A DNA stretch of 64,000 nucleotides from Thalassolituus maritimus (GCF_900156675.1 NZ_FTOH01000002.1:62001-126000), one strand, 5' to 3'; numbered from the stretch's first letter, positions 54,169 through 63,802 are shown. Notes: generated from the sequence alone by a model not told the origin. Translations and numbers: made by a program.

Positions 54169-54726
54169 CTAAATAAATTGGACTGCTGCAATACCCGCAG
54201 CCAGCTTTTCTGGCGAATCTGCTCGCAAGCCGATACAAGGATTATCGTAGTTTTTGCTCTTCTCTACTACGCCAATCTCACCCCATGCAGAGATGGTTTC
54301 TTCCGAAACTCCGTGATCCTCGCGACAGGAAATCCAGCAGTCATTAGCTGTACTTTTAAGTCCAGCAAAAAAGTGTTTCCCATATAAATAAATTCTGATC
54401 TGAGTCTTGAGTATCGTCATGTCCGATATACCAGGAACCTTCGACAAGCTCATCGCAATAGCCTCTAACCTGGCTAAGTTTCCTCCATCACGCCCCCCAC
54501 GGCTGATCTTATAATCGCCTTTGTCGATGATAACTTCTCGATCAGTCTTTCTATTTTTATCAACTGGCATATGCTCAAGCGCATACTCAATGGCGGCGAG
54601 AAGTTTGTTTTTTCCTTCCTCTCCCCAAGTTCTGGCGCGAATAGCATTTAATTTCAGTTTCAACAGTTCCTCTCGCGTATATTCATACGACTCAATTTTT
54701 CCGAGGATATCGTCTATCTTAGACAT
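54169..54726 (-). CDS. Hypothetical cytoplasmic protein
   Basis: The 185-residue protein has a helical N-terminal third (KIDDILGKIESYEYTREELL), a basic central part with RKTDREVIIDKG and SRGGRDGG, and a C-terminal Cys/Trp-rich region (NDCWISCREDHGVSEET). There is no signal peptide or membrane segment. I do not recognise a family. It is a lone minus-strand gene between rsuA and the MATE gene, with AT-rich codon choice. Confidence 0.6.
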   Translation of the reverse strand: MSKIDDILGKIESYEYTREELLKLKLNAIRARTWGEEGKNKLLAAIEYALEHMPVDKNRKTDREVIIDKGDYKISRGGRDGGNLARLEAIAMSLSKVPGISDMTILKTQIRIYLYGKHFFAGLKSTANDCWISCREDHGVSEETISAWGEIGVVEKSKNYDNPCIGLRADSPEKLAAGIAAVQFI

Positions 54727-54865
54727 CTTAACTCCTTGTATATTGGCAATATCACCTGACTATACGTTTACATTCTGAAAACGGAACTATCGAGCAATAT
54801 ACTTCGACTGAATTCATTTAAAAGCTTAAATTTGTACCAGCCATCGTCCCGGAAACAGTATGAAA

Positions 54866-56215
54866 TTATGACCGCAACCAACGATCATCCAGTAACGCAC
54901 GACCAAGGATGATAGCCACTAAGCCACCGACCAGGTTAGCAATAAGCTCTGCGGCATAAATCGAACGCGACTCAAGCACCAGACTCAAGCCAACCGCTAC
55001 AGGTACCATAATCAAAGCAACACGAACGACCGATTGCCCCAGCGCCCAGTAAGCACGATCAATTGCGTTAAACGCACCATTCACAACGATCAGGGCACCA
55101 AAGCCGGCATACCCCCAGACAGAGATCATCAGATACGTTGAAATAGCATCAATTACTGCTGGGCTATCAGTAAACACTGTCGCCAGAGACTCACGCCAGG
55201 TTACCAGCAAAGCGCCCGCCGTCAGGCTGTACACCACACAAAAGCCAATGGCCATCCACAACGCCCGACGAGCCCGGTCGCCATAGCCTGCCCCCCAGTT
55301 CTGACCAACGATTCCGCCAATCGAACTCGAGAGCGCCAACAAAGGTACGACGGCAAGCGCCTGCAAGCGACCACCGGCACCAAACCCCGCGACTGCGGCA
55401 TCGCCGTACTTCGCCAGTAATGCCGTCATGATAGACAGGCCGACGGGGTTTACGGAATTAGATACTGCCGCCGGGGCACCCACCCTCAACAGAGCACGAA
55501 TATCCTCACCCGGATGCGCCTCTTTCAAACGTGAGAAGTTCAGGCCGACAGGACTTCGCGCAATCAGCACCAGTGCCAGAATGGACGCCAGCGTCCAACC
55601 CGCCACCGTGGCGTAAGCCGCGCCTTTAATACCGAAACCTTCGAAGCTACCAATACCGGCGATCAGGATAGGATCGAGTATCAGGTTGACCAAAGCCATC
55701 ATCATAAGAATCAGAGACGCCTTACCCGCCATGCCCTGAGCACGCAGAGCACCATTACCGCCCATATTAATCAACAACATTGGGAAGCCGAACGCAAAGG
55801 GGGTCATATAGGAGTCGATTAATGGCAACAGGTCTGGAGAAGCATTCATCACTTCAAACAATGGGCGTTTGAAGAGCAACAGGAGCACCGTGATAACAAT
55901 GCCAAAAATACCCGCTGCCACAATTCCCAGAGCCACCAGACTCTGAGCCTTGTGCTTCTGCCCCGAACCTAGCGCCCGCGAAACAACAGAAGCAATGGCA
56001 GCGATCACTCCAACACCAAGCGAGGACAGAGCAAACACCACCGGGAAGATAAAGCTAACGGCCGTGAGGGGATCTTTACCAAGGTTGCCAATAAAGTAGG
56101 CATCCAGAAGACCAACTGACATCAATGCCAGAATACCGACCACCATAGGGAGGGTCTGATTATAAAGATGTCGACCAACCGACCCTCTGGTGAGTACTGC
56201 GCCTTCGACGGCCAT
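54866..56215 (-). CDS. MATE family efflux transporter
   Basis: ATG at 56215, 7 bp after GAGG, gives 449 residues with twelve membrane helices in two homologous halves. MATE features include LPMVVGILALMSVGLLDAYFIGNLG and LGSGQKHKAQ in the first half, and VGAPAAVSNSVNPVG and GGIVGQNWGAG in the second. These pumps export cationic drugs or metabolites using sodium or protons. It lies 63 bp downstream of the 1273-codon gene on the same strand, so it may be co-transcribed with that cassette and export something related (inference). Confidence 0.92.
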   Translation of the reverse strand: MAVEGAVLTRGSVGRHLYNQTLPMVVGILALMSVGLLDAYFIGNLGKDPLTAVSFIFPVVFALSSLGVGVIAAIASVVSRALGSGQKHKAQSLVALGIVAAGIFGIVITVLLLLFKRPLFEVMNASPDLLPLIDSYMTPFAFGFPMLLINMGGNGALRAQGMAGKASLILMMMALVNLILDPILIAGIGSFEGFGIKGAAYATVAGWTLASILALVLIARSPVGLNFSRLKEAHPGEDIRALLRVGAPAAVSNSVNPVGLSIMTALLAKYGDAAVAGFGAGGRLQALAVVPLLALSSSIGGIVGQNWGAGYGDRARRALWMAIGFCVVYSLTAGALLVTWRESLATVFTDSPAVIDAISTYLMISVWGYAGFGALIVVNGAFNAIDRAYWALGQSVVRVALIMVPVAVGLSLVLESRSIYAAELIANLVGGLVAIILGRALLDDRWLRS

Positions 56216-56278
56216 GTTATACCTCAACCCCTTATGAAAAGTGGCAGAAGGGTAGCATAGTCTTACCCATCTTGCGGG

Positions 56279-59200
56279 TCAGGCGAGCATCTTCATCTCC
56301 CGGCCCGAGCTGATCAGAGTCCCCCCCTCAGACAACAGCGTTCCTGCCGTCTGACAGGCCACCGCAACACCGGTCATAACGGCCCCACTAACAGGCTCTG
56401 TACGCATTAACCGCGTCGCCACTATCACACAGATCGCTGACCCACACTTAATGAGGGATGCAATCGCCGAGGCTGTTTCCAGGCCAACACCCCACAACTG
56501 ATCTTCACTATCCCCAGTGCCGTTGTCAGACAACTGACCAACAATACTGACAATGGAAATAATCATCAGAACCAGACTCGCCAGCGCGGAAAATATGTTA
56601 ATGAAAAAATTAGCAATATCATCGGGAATCACCAGCTTTATGGCGTTCTTTATCACGACAGCAACGATAGCGACAATAACCAACAAGACCATTGCGATCA
56701 GCGAAAATGTCAGCATAACGATTGACGACGTATGCTCATCGTCTGTCATGGCTTTTCCTCCGGGTACATGCACCCCTTCGATGGCTTCATAAAACATAAC
56801 CACCATTTTCGAGACAACCAGAATAATCATGCTGACGGCCAGCATAACGGTCAGAACTGTTCCCGCTGGCCCTGAATTATCCGTCGCAATTTCTCCCACC
56901 GTGGCAATTGGCTGTAACGTCAAGCCAAACAGAATGCCTGCCACAGCAGTAATTAGCGTCAGCGCCAGCATAATTATAAGGAAGGTTTTTATACCATCTA
57001 CACTCGAGTTTTTATTCTCGCCATCCGTCACAGCAGCTGCACCTACCGACTTGTGCTTTGACTTACTTTTCCGCGGGGTGCTTTTATTGATGGCGGCCTC
57101 AAGATCCATGGTAGCCCCCAGATTTTCAGCCCAGGGAACATAACCTGTCGTTTGTTCCTGAGTTACCAATGCCTTTCCTGAAATGATCTTCCAGATGGCT
57201 GTTCCAACAAACGCAAATGGCAGAGTAATGATATCGAAAAAGGATAGTTGCCTGTTCTTATCACCTGACCATAACTGCACCAACGTATTAAGAATAGGAA
57301 TATCAATTTTGCTTTCGAGCGCATCGAATAAGCGGCCAACAAGAATTCTCACCAGCTCGAGTGCGGCTTCGAGTACATCGCCCATCAGTTTTGCGATGGT
57401 TTTAATAACGCCCTTGAGCAGCCGCAGAATTTCAAATGGCATAGCGGTGATTTTATTGAGGAAGCTGTCGTTCGATTGTATCAGCTCGCTCATATCCTTG
57501 ATCACACTAACGACTTCTCTCTCGAAGTTGGAGTGAAGTCGGTCAATCAGATTATTCAGGACTTCGGCTTCCGTTGCCGGAATATCAGAGGCCAGATACC
57601 TGTCATCCAGTTTTTCCTGGTTCCCACCCATGACATCACTACCGGCGCGGTTAGTTTTTACTAAGGTAGCCGGTGCAGGAATACTCATTCCGCCCGCGGA
57701 TACTGACTGCTCGGTACTTTTAGTGCGCACCCCAGCGGCTTGCTGTGCCTGACCGATAAGGTTATCGAGATCGGCATCCATTCTGTCGATCTGCTTCTGA
57801 TATTCAGCATTCATGGTCCGGCCCAATTTTGCAGCCGAGTTTGCGGTAGCCATAAAGCCACCTTTCACGGTCGCCTGAATCGCATCATTGGTAGCGAAGA
57901 CGTCATCTCCGCTGAAAATAAAGCTGACCGCTTTGAGAATTTTTTCGCCGATGTCTTCAATAACCTTACCCAGCTTCTCAAAAACCCGCCCGAGAAATTC
58001 ACCCAGTGCTTCGAAGCCATCCACAATGGAGTCGAATACATCACTGGTAAATTTAACGATTTCATCTCCGATTTTAATAAAAAACTCAACACTGGCATCC
58101 AGTACACGAACCACCAACTCCGCGACATCTTCTATTCCCTGACGGATAGAGTTAAGTATGTCACCGGCAAATCCGGGGAGCGTGATCGCACCCGAAAGTC
58201 CTGTAATACCAACCGATGGAGGCTCTTCAACAAACAAGCCTTCCGCGGCCGCACTCATGCGGTACTGCTTACGCACGCTGCCGTCGCAATCGACGCCACG
58301 TTTGGCTTTACTCGCGGCATCACCATAGCTTTTTACCAGTTGTGTAACACCGCTACGATGCTCTGGAGGAGCCAGTTCAGCAATCTCTTTACTGACGTTA
58401 AAGCCTTTGGCATTGCCCGCAAGACGTTCAGATACCCGGCCATTAGGCTGAATGCTGATACTTGTTGTCTCTTTTAATTCTGCCGTAAATTCCGGAGCTT
58501 TTAATCCATTGGCTGGTATCACTGCACGAATACGCCCGTAGCTGTTGGTCGTCAGCGCCAGTGGCATAAGGGGGCCACTACGATAAGCCATACCATCAAC
58601 ATACAATAGGCAAGGCGCATCAGAACGCAGAAAAATGGTCTGCCCCGGACAGGGAATCAGACGGGCATCCTGCACTTCGATGTCTAACACGTGGGCATTG
58701 ACTGGCTCAACGTTACTCAGGTCCGTCGTGGCAACTGCAATCTCATCCGTCGACCAGGTCTGCGTTAATGGGTGTTGACGCTTGAACCGAATGCTTCCGG
58801 CATCTGGCGATACGAGAAAGATTTCAGAGCCATAAGGGATTATGCGCGGACATACCATGTCACTGACCTGATCACCGAGGCATACCCAATCGGAATGTTC
58901 GCTGTTCAGGCGTAATAACCACAGACGCGAGTTACCGGATTCAGTTGCATAAATTGCAATTCCGGCATCCGCGCTACCTGTCATTCCAGTGACCCCCATC
59001 GACAGCCGGTCGATACGGGCCGGTCCATGCGGATCAATTAACGACCGGTATTTTGGAGAAGACGAATGCAACCCTTCAAGAACCCCCAAGTCTCCATCGG
59101 GCTGATGGATCAAAACAGAATCGGTCAGCCCGGCCGGAATGGTCAACACACGCGCCTGCGATAAATCGACGCCGTCACTGTCTACACTCACCGAACCACT

Positions 59201-60100
59201 TTCAAATTCCAGTTGCGGATACGCGTAAAAACGACTCGGAGGCGTCACGGTCGTGGTATGAATATCGATATTACCGTTACGCAGTCTAAGCAATGTGTAT
59301 CGGTTCGCATCGGCGCTGACTTCGCCCTCAAGTGGCGTTGCTAACTGATAAATCCCTGCGTTTTCGATGCCCGCCCAACCAGGGATTTCGTTATCCGTAT
59401 CGTGCAGAGTGTCGAAAGCAATATCGTGAACCGTGATGTTGTTTTTATCATTGGGCGCTTTGGGCACCACCATAAAAAATTCTTCATTGCCCAAATCGCG
59501 CTCGGGGTCACCAAAACCACGGGTAATTCCGTACAACACATGCTGACCATCGGTCCTGCGATGAACCGACAACTGACGCACTGAAGCAAGAACCGAACGG
59601 GCATCATCGCCCTGATGACTCCATTTTTTTTCGTGCCAGACTGGGTGGCCCCCTTCCATAACCGACCACATTATTTTTACGCTGCGGCTGTGCTCGGCGA
59701 CGGGCGACTGATACTGCACAAACAGATAAGTAATTCCGTTCTGATAAAAACCCGTTAACGCACCGACACCGCTCAGTACGGTTTCCGGGCTGGTAGGATC
59801 AACCATATCTGGCAAAGGTGTTTCGATATGACTCCAGCCTGAGGCACTGGTGTCATCTTCGTAGTAATGCATCAGTAGTGTCTGCGTTGCACCCGTAATG
59901 TCTGGGTGGGGTTGCTGTCGCACGCCCAACAGATCAGTTTTATGATGAATGCTTGAATCATCAGAACGATGGATCGCCACCAGCTTATTACGTGAATCGG
60001 CTGCAACAGGCGACGTTTTAATCGCCAATCGCTCCTGCATGGTATCGACACTGGCATTCAAAGACAGTGGTAGTTTGATTACCGGATCTGATTTGGTCAT
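56279..60100 (-). CDS. Giant propeller-like protein with multi-pass C terminus, unknown
   Basis: The 1273-residue protein has no signal peptide; AAGGAG precedes ATG at 60100. Residues 1 to about 520 look like beta-propeller or lectin blades, with repeated aromatic strands such as RLWLLRLNSEHSDWVCLG. Residues 520-610 are a beta region ending in GVDCDGS. Residues 620-740 are strongly amphipathic helices (GFEALGEFLGRVFEKLGKVI). A linker region and a second helical part (EILRLLKGVIKTIAKLMGD) follow. Residues 1035-1190 have four clear membrane helices and 1203-1260 are hydrophobic. The plan suggests a large pore-forming or cell-surface effector, but no family is recognised. It lies 44 bp after a secreted collar-like gene. 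Confidence 0.7.
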   Translation of the reverse strand: MTKSDPVIKLPLSLNASVDTMQERLAIKTSPVAADSRNKLVAIHRSDDSSIHHKTDLLGVRQQPHPDITGATQTLLMHYYEDDTSASGWSHIETPLPDMVDPTSPETVLSGVGALTGFYQNGITYLFVQYQSPVAEHSRSVKIMWSVMEGGHPVWHEKKWSHQGDDARSVLASVRQLSVHRRTDGQHVLYGITRGFGDPERDLGNEEFFMVVPKAPNDKNNITVHDIAFDTLHDTDNEIPGWAGIENAGIYQLATPLEGEVSADANRYTLLRLRNGNIDIHTTTVTPPSRFYAYPQLEFESGSVSVDSDGVDLSQARVLTIPAGLTDSVLIHQPDGDLGVLEGLHSSSPKYRSLIDPHGPARIDRLSMGVTGMTGSADAGIAIYATESGNSRLWLLRLNSEHSDWVCLGDQVSDMVCPRIIPYGSEIFLVSPDAGSIRFKRQHPLTQTWSTDEIAVATTDLSNVEPVNAHVLDIEVQDARLIPCPGQTIFLRSDAPCLLYVDGMAYRSGPLMPLALTTNSYGRIRAVIPANGLKAPEFTAELKETTSISIQPNGRVSERLAGNAKGFNVSKEIAELAPPEHRSGVTQLVKSYGDAASKAKRGVDCDGSVRKQYRMSAAAEGLFVEEPPSVGITGLSGAITLPGFAGDILNSIRQGIEDVAELVVRVLDASVEFFIKIGDEIVKFTSDVFDSIVDGFEALGEFLGRVFEKLGKVIEDIGEKILKAVSFIFSGDDVFATNDAIQATVKGGFMATANSAAKLGRTMNAEYQKQIDRMDADLDNLIGQAQQAAGVRTKSTEQSVSAGGMSIPAPATLVKTNRAGSDVMGGNQEKLDDRYLASDIPATEAEVLNNLIDRLHSNFEREVVSVIKDMSELIQSNDSFLNKITAMPFEILRLLKGVIKTIAKLMGDVLEAALELVRILVGRLFDALESKIDIPILNTLVQLWSGDKNRQLSFFDIITLPFAFVGTAIWKIISGKALVTQEQTTGYVPWAENLGATMDLEAAINKSTPRKSKSKHKSVGAAAVTDGENKNSSVDGIKTFLIIMLALTLITAVAGILFGLTLQPIATVGEIATDNSGPAGTVLTVMLAVSMIILVVSKMVVMFYEAIEGVHVPGGKAMTDDEHTSSIVMLTFSLIAMVLLVIVAIVAVVIKNAIKLVIPDDIANFFINIFSALASLVLMIISIVSIVGQLSDNGTGDSEDQLWGVGLETASAIASLIKCGSAICVIVATRLMRTEPVSGAVMTGVAVACQTAGTLLSEGGTLISSGREMKMLA

Positions 60101-60144
60101 ACGTAGCTACTCCTTGCTGATATTTTGGAGACTATCCCGAACGA

Positions 60145-61359
60145 TCATCCGGGAACACGACAGAACTTCAGTTGCACGTAAGGGAAGGTCATCGTGTTGA
60201 ATTCTGTATCACCGACGGCTTTCGACGACCCCGGACTGAGACCGACATACCGCCACGGTCCAATGATCGGTTTCTGATCTGCCCCCCAGTTATTCAGTGT
60301 TACCGGGATATCGGCACTGTGAAGGTGTTGCGGATTGGATTCCGATGTTAACGGGTCAGCACCAAAGGTTGTGCCACTCAGAGGTTTCGGTTTTCCTGCC
60401 AGCTGAGGTGGCAGACCAAGCGGAAAGCGTCCGGCAGCAGACGTCACGCTGTTCAACCCGGTAGGACAGGCATATCCTTTCGTAAAACTGCCCATACCGG
60501 GCGGAAGCTCGGCAATATTGACGGTTTTACTGGTTTTAACGCACGGGCGAAGATAGGTATACGGCACCAGTACGTTGCCGTTTTTTGCCTCAATATCACT
60601 ACGAACTCCCTGAGCACTGGTATCGCTAAACGCCGGGACGAAACCACTGGCGAGATTGGTCGTTTTGAACGGGTTCGCGAAATAGGTTTTGTCTTCTTTA
60701 ACGGTCGTCAGGTTGATCTTCTGAGCATTCTCTTTATCGTTAAAACTCAGGCCGTGAGTGTGCTGATCGTTGCCATTTACAACAGCTCCCGCAGCAGAGG
60801 CCTGAGCATCACGAGGCAGTGGCAGAATAGTCCGGCCTCCACCATTAACGAGCGGTTTATAGGTTTCCCAGCCGGTTGGGCAGGTCCTTCCTGAAAACCA
60901 TTGCACGCTGTTACGCGGTAAAAAAATACTGAGTGATGGCTCACCTGCCTGAGGAATGCTTTCTTCGCACATTAAATACTGCACGTAGGACAACCCACCG
61001 TTTGAGTCTGAACTCAAACCGCTGACTTCCACGCTGGTATTGGTAACCCGCTGCTCAGGTCCACCAAACAGGTTCACTGAAATTCGCCTTAAAGGTAGAA
61101 CCGTTTTAATGCCATGACGGTGCGTGGGTGCAGTTGTGTCCTGCACCGGGTCACCGACGCTCACACCTATCAGGCCCGCGTCTTCGGTGCCTTTTATTAA
61201 ATAACCTTTAGCAGGTTTATATTCACTCCATCCTGACGGACAGACCTGTGTTTCGACAGGAAAAAACGCCACCATGCGAGGCGGTGCAGCCGTAGCACCT
61301 GATGACAAGCTATAAAATACGATACATGTAAACAAAAAAAATGGGGTGCAGATCCTCAA
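60145..61359 (-). CDS. Secreted protein with three collar-like modules
   Basis: TTG at 61359 with GGAGG upstream gives 404 residues and a signal peptide cleaved near ATA-AP. The mature part has three modules: residues 40-131, 160-273 and 298-400. Each opens with CP[ST]G(W), has a GRxxLPL-like or KGYLIKG strand, then one HxH pair (80/82, 200/202, 345/347), and closes with Y-x-x-L-x-x-C. The six mature Cys are exactly two per module, so three disulfides are likely. The pattern resembles phage tail-collar domains, where HxH pairs bind metal. It is the first gene of a pair with the giant protein. Confidence 0.78.
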   Translation of the reverse strand: MRICTPFFLFTCIVFYSLSSGATAAPPRMVAFFPVETQVCPSGWSEYKPAKGYLIKGTEDAGLIGVSVGDPVQDTTAPTHRHGIKTVLPLRRISVNLFGGPEQRVTNTSVEVSGLSSDSNGGLSYVQYLMCEESIPQAGEPSLSIFLPRNSVQWFSGRTCPTGWETYKPLVNGGGRTILPLPRDAQASAAGAVVNGNDQHTHGLSFNDKENAQKINLTTVKEDKTYFANPFKTTNLASGFVPAFSDTSAQGVRSDIEAKNGNVLVPYTYLRPCVKTSKTVNIAELPPGMGSFTKGYACPTGLNSVTSAAGRFPLGLPPQLAGKPKPLSGTTFGADPLTSESNPQHLHSADIPVTLNNWGADQKPIIGPWRYVGLSPGSSKAVGDTEFNTMTFPYVQLKFCRVPG

Positions 61360-61483
61360 TGAAAACCTCCATGTTTCGCGAATACTGACAGCCCAACCTA
61401 AGCGTGCGGAGCATCGGGGTCAACCCGCCATAAGGATGATTCTTTTACCTTACGGTGACAGCAGATGATCTGTTGCCAATAGT

Positions 61484-61987
61484 TCAGGCCAGTTGCAGGA
61501 TGCCAGGTTTGCCATGCGTATCGCCCAGTATCCAGATCTGCTCAAACGGGTGAGATGTAGGCACCTGAATCTTATTGATGAATTGAATGATCTTGCGCGC
61601 GTTCCATTGCGGGTGTGCGTTGCGGATAAGTAGCCAGACACGCTGGCTCTGGTAGGTTTTCTGGGCTTTCTGGCGCAGTATCCGGTTCAGCGCACTGACC
61701 AGACGTTGATCGGTATTGTGCTCCAGCTCCTGTTCCGCCAAAGCCGACTGTGTCTCAGCACTCAGCGACCGACCCAGAATTCTCATGGCCTCGGCCTCGC
61801 TGCCGTATAGATGGGCTACTTCAATATCGAGCTTATCCCCTTCAAGCAGACAGGATACATCGGGCTTCGTAGGAAGGTTGTGCCACAAATGCCGTATTTT
61901 ATGGCCGGTTTCTTTCTCGTACGCCCGCATAAACAGCTTGGCCGCTTCATGCTCAAGACGGAGCTTCTCGTCTTCGCTGCTCGACAT
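61484..61987 (-). CDS. Possible PD-(D/E)xK-like protein, unknown
   Basis: The 167-residue soluble protein has an N-terminal helix (KLRLEHEAAKLFMRAYEKETG), then KPDVSCLLEGDKLDIEVAHLYGS, in which PD...D-x-E resembles motifs II-III of restriction-like nucleases, although the usual Lys is replaced. A helical middle (LVSALNRILRQKAQKTY) and a final WLLIRN strand follow. It lies 22 bp downstream of nudE on the same strand, so it may be part of the nudE transcript. Function unknown. Confidence 0.6.
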   Translation of the reverse strand: MSSSEDEKLRLEHEAAKLFMRAYEKETGHKIRHLWHNLPTKPDVSCLLEGDKLDIEVAHLYGSEAEAMRILGRSLSAETQSALAEQELEHNTDQRLVSALNRILRQKAQKTYQSQRVWLLIRNAHPQWNARKIIQFINKIQVPTSHPFEQIWILGDTHGKPGILQLA

Positions 61988-62009
61988 CAGAAGTTACACC
62001 CAGATTTCG

Positions 62010-62573
62010 CTAGAGCGGCGTGCCCTCAAAGCGGCCATTCAGATATTCAACCGCAACCGCTAAGGCACCAATTGCGCGCCCTTCGTTAAAGTCATCGCGG
62101 CCGTAAAGCTCGGTCAGATCCTTGAGCTTCCATTCAACCAGCTCCAGTGGTTCTGGCTCATCGCCTTCCAGCTTTGATGGGTACAGATCACGGGCAAGTA
62201 CCACATCGATGCCGCCACGCATGTAGCTTGGCGACAGACTCATTTTCTTCAGATAAATGAACTCGCGTGCGGCAAAGCCAATTTCTTCCTGCAGTTCGCG
62301 GTTGCAGGCATCACGCATCGATTCGCCCAGGTCCACCGCACCTTTTGGCAGGGTAAGGGTGTAATCTTCAACACCGCCCCCATATTCACGTATCAGGGCA
62401 ATCGTTTCATCATCCAGCAGAGCGACCATCATGACGGCGCCGCTGCCACCGGGCACCAGTCGTTCGTAAGTTCGTTCAACGCCGTTACTGAACCTGAGGT
62501 CAATGGATTCCACCCGGAACAGGCGACTTTCTGCGACCATGTGGCGATTCAGGATTTCGGGTTTTTTATGCAT
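62010..62573 (-). CDS. nudE: ADP compounds hydrolase NudE
   Basis: ATG at 62573 with AGGG upstream gives 187 residues. The N-terminal SRLFRVESIDLRFSNGVERTYERL and the Nudix box (GESMRDACNRELQEEIGF) match NudE, as does LEGDEPEPLELVEW. It hydrolyses ADP-ribose, NADH and Ap3A. It is divergent from yrfG, the E. coli arrangement nudE / yrfG-hslR-hslO. A 10-codon upstream extension is open but unlikely. Confidence 0.94.
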   Translation of the reverse strand: MHKKPEILNRHMVAESRLFRVESIDLRFSNGVERTYERLVPGGSGAVMMVALLDDETIALIREYGGGVEDYTLTLPKGAVDLGESMRDACNRELQEEIGFAAREFIYLKKMSLSPSYMRGGIDVVLARDLYPSKLEGDEPEPLELVEWKLKDLTELYGRDDFNEGRAIGALAVAVEYLNGRFEGTPL

Positions 62574-62623
62574 GACAGCCCTGTTTAAATAGTCGGTGAA
62601 CACTTTTCGTAAGGTATTAGCGC

Positions 62624-63280
62624 ATGACGATGCCAGACTGGCAAGAGATAGACACGGTTCTGTTAGATATGGACGGCACCCTGCTCGATCTGCATTTCGA
62701 CAATTACTTCTGGCTGGAGCACGTGCCGAGTAAATACGCCGAGCATCACGGCCTCTCAGAAGAAGAAGCGCTCGCAGAGCTGAACAAAAGTTTTGTCGGC
62801 CTGCGTGGCACGCTTAACTGGTATTGTCTGGATCACTGGAGTGACCTTACGGGCCTGCCCATCGCTGAGCTTAAGCGCGATGTGCAGGACAAAATTGGTT
62901 TTCGCCCGCATGTGGAAGACTTCCTCGATACCATGAAGAAGCTTGGCAAGCGCACGGTGATCGTCACTAATGCACACCGCGACAGTGTGGACCTGAAAAT
63001 GGAGCGTACCGGGCTCGATAAACTCGTCGATCACGTCATCAGCTCGCATGACTATAAAGAGCCGAAAGAAAGTCAGGCGTTCTGGGACCATCTGCAACGC
63101 GAAGAACCCTTTGATAAAGAGCGTTCCCTACTGATTGACGACAGCCAGGCTGTGTTAGAATCGGCAGAGAAATGGGGTATCCGCTGTTTGCTGACGATCT
63201 TTCATCCAGACAGCCAGAAAGCGCCTAATACCGACAGTCGCTTTCCGGGCATTCACCACTTCGACGAATTCAAATTTTAA
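62624..63280 (+). CDS. yrfG: GMP/IMP nucleotidase (HAD family)
   Basis: The 218-residue HAD phosphatase has motif I LLDMDGTLLDLHFDNYFW, motif II VIVTNAHRDSV, a Lys in YKEPKES and motif III LIDDSQAVLESA. The HFDNYFW and LNWYCLDHWS strings are specific to YrfG. It dephosphorylates purine mononucleotides. A cruciform repeat element separates it from hslR, otherwise its operon partner. Confidence 0.92.
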   Translation: MTMPDWQEIDTVLLDMDGTLLDLHFDNYFWLEHVPSKYAEHHGLSEEEALAELNKSFVGLRGTLNWYCLDHWSDLTGLPIAELKRDVQDKIGFRPHVEDFLDTMKKLGKRTVIVTNAHRDSVDLKMERTGLDKLVDHVISSHDYKEPKESQAFWDHLQREEPFDKERSLLIDDSQAVLESAEKWGIRCLLTIFHPDSQKAPNTDSRFPGIHHFDEFKF

Positions 63281-63298
63281 ACCGAATTCTGCATTGCC

Positions 63299-63380
63299 AG
63301 GGCCGTCTCTGACTCGCCGTGAATCCATCCATGGAGGCTCTCGTGTGCCATCCATGGCACACAAGGTCATCGACAGCCCT
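63299..63380. repeat. Dispersed cruciform element, copy 3
   Basis: AGGGCCGTCTCTGAC and GTCATCGACAGCCCT form a 15-bp outer stem with three mismatches. The inner hairpins TCCATCCATGGA and GTGTGCCATCCATGGCACAC are perfect. The element ends 23 bp before the hslR ATG. Confidence 0.88.
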
Positions 63381-63403
63381 ACCAACGCGAACTTCGAGGA
63401 CGC

Positions 63404-63802
63404 ATGAGCGAACAGACACACAAAATCCGACTCGATAAATGGCTCTGGGCCGCGCGCTTTTTCAAGACACGCGCGCTGGCAAAAGGCGCAATTGAAGGCG
63501 GCAAGGTGCATTACGAAGGCCAGCGCTGCAAAGTCAGTAAAACCGTCGACGTGGGCGCCAAACTGACGATCCGGCAGGGCTTCGACGAGAAAATTGTCAT
63601 GATTAAAGCGTTGTCGGAACAACGCCGCGGCGCCCCGGAAGCACGTCTGCTCTACGAGGAAACTCCCGAGAGCATCAAAGCGCGGATGGACAAAGCGGAG
63701 TACCGCAAGGTCGTCAAAGCCTCACAAGCGGCACCCGACCATAAACCAAACAAGAAAGAGCGTCGTGACATGCGCCGCTTTGAGCACAATCAGGACTACT
63801 GA
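63404..63802 (+). CDS. hslR: heat-shock protein 15 (S4 domain)
   Basis: The 132-residue protein has an N-terminal S4 RNA-binding domain (IRLDKWLWAARFFKTRALA, GGKVHYEGQRCKVSK) and a basic C-terminal tail (KPNKKERRDMRRFEH). Hsp15 binds 50S subunits that carry a stalled nascent chain. hslO follows 3 bp later, so the two are co-translated. Confidence 0.95.
   Translation: MSEQTHKIRLDKWLWAARFFKTRALAKGAIEGGKVHYEGQRCKVSKTVDVGAKLTIRQGFDEKIVMIKALSEQRRGAPEARLLYEETPESIKARMDKAEYRKVVKASQAAPDHKPNKKERRDMRRFEHNQDY

Noticed and set aside
60145-61359. Prophage tail-fibre region
   Set aside because: The collar-like protein has a signal peptide and no other phage structural, lysis or packaging gene is near.
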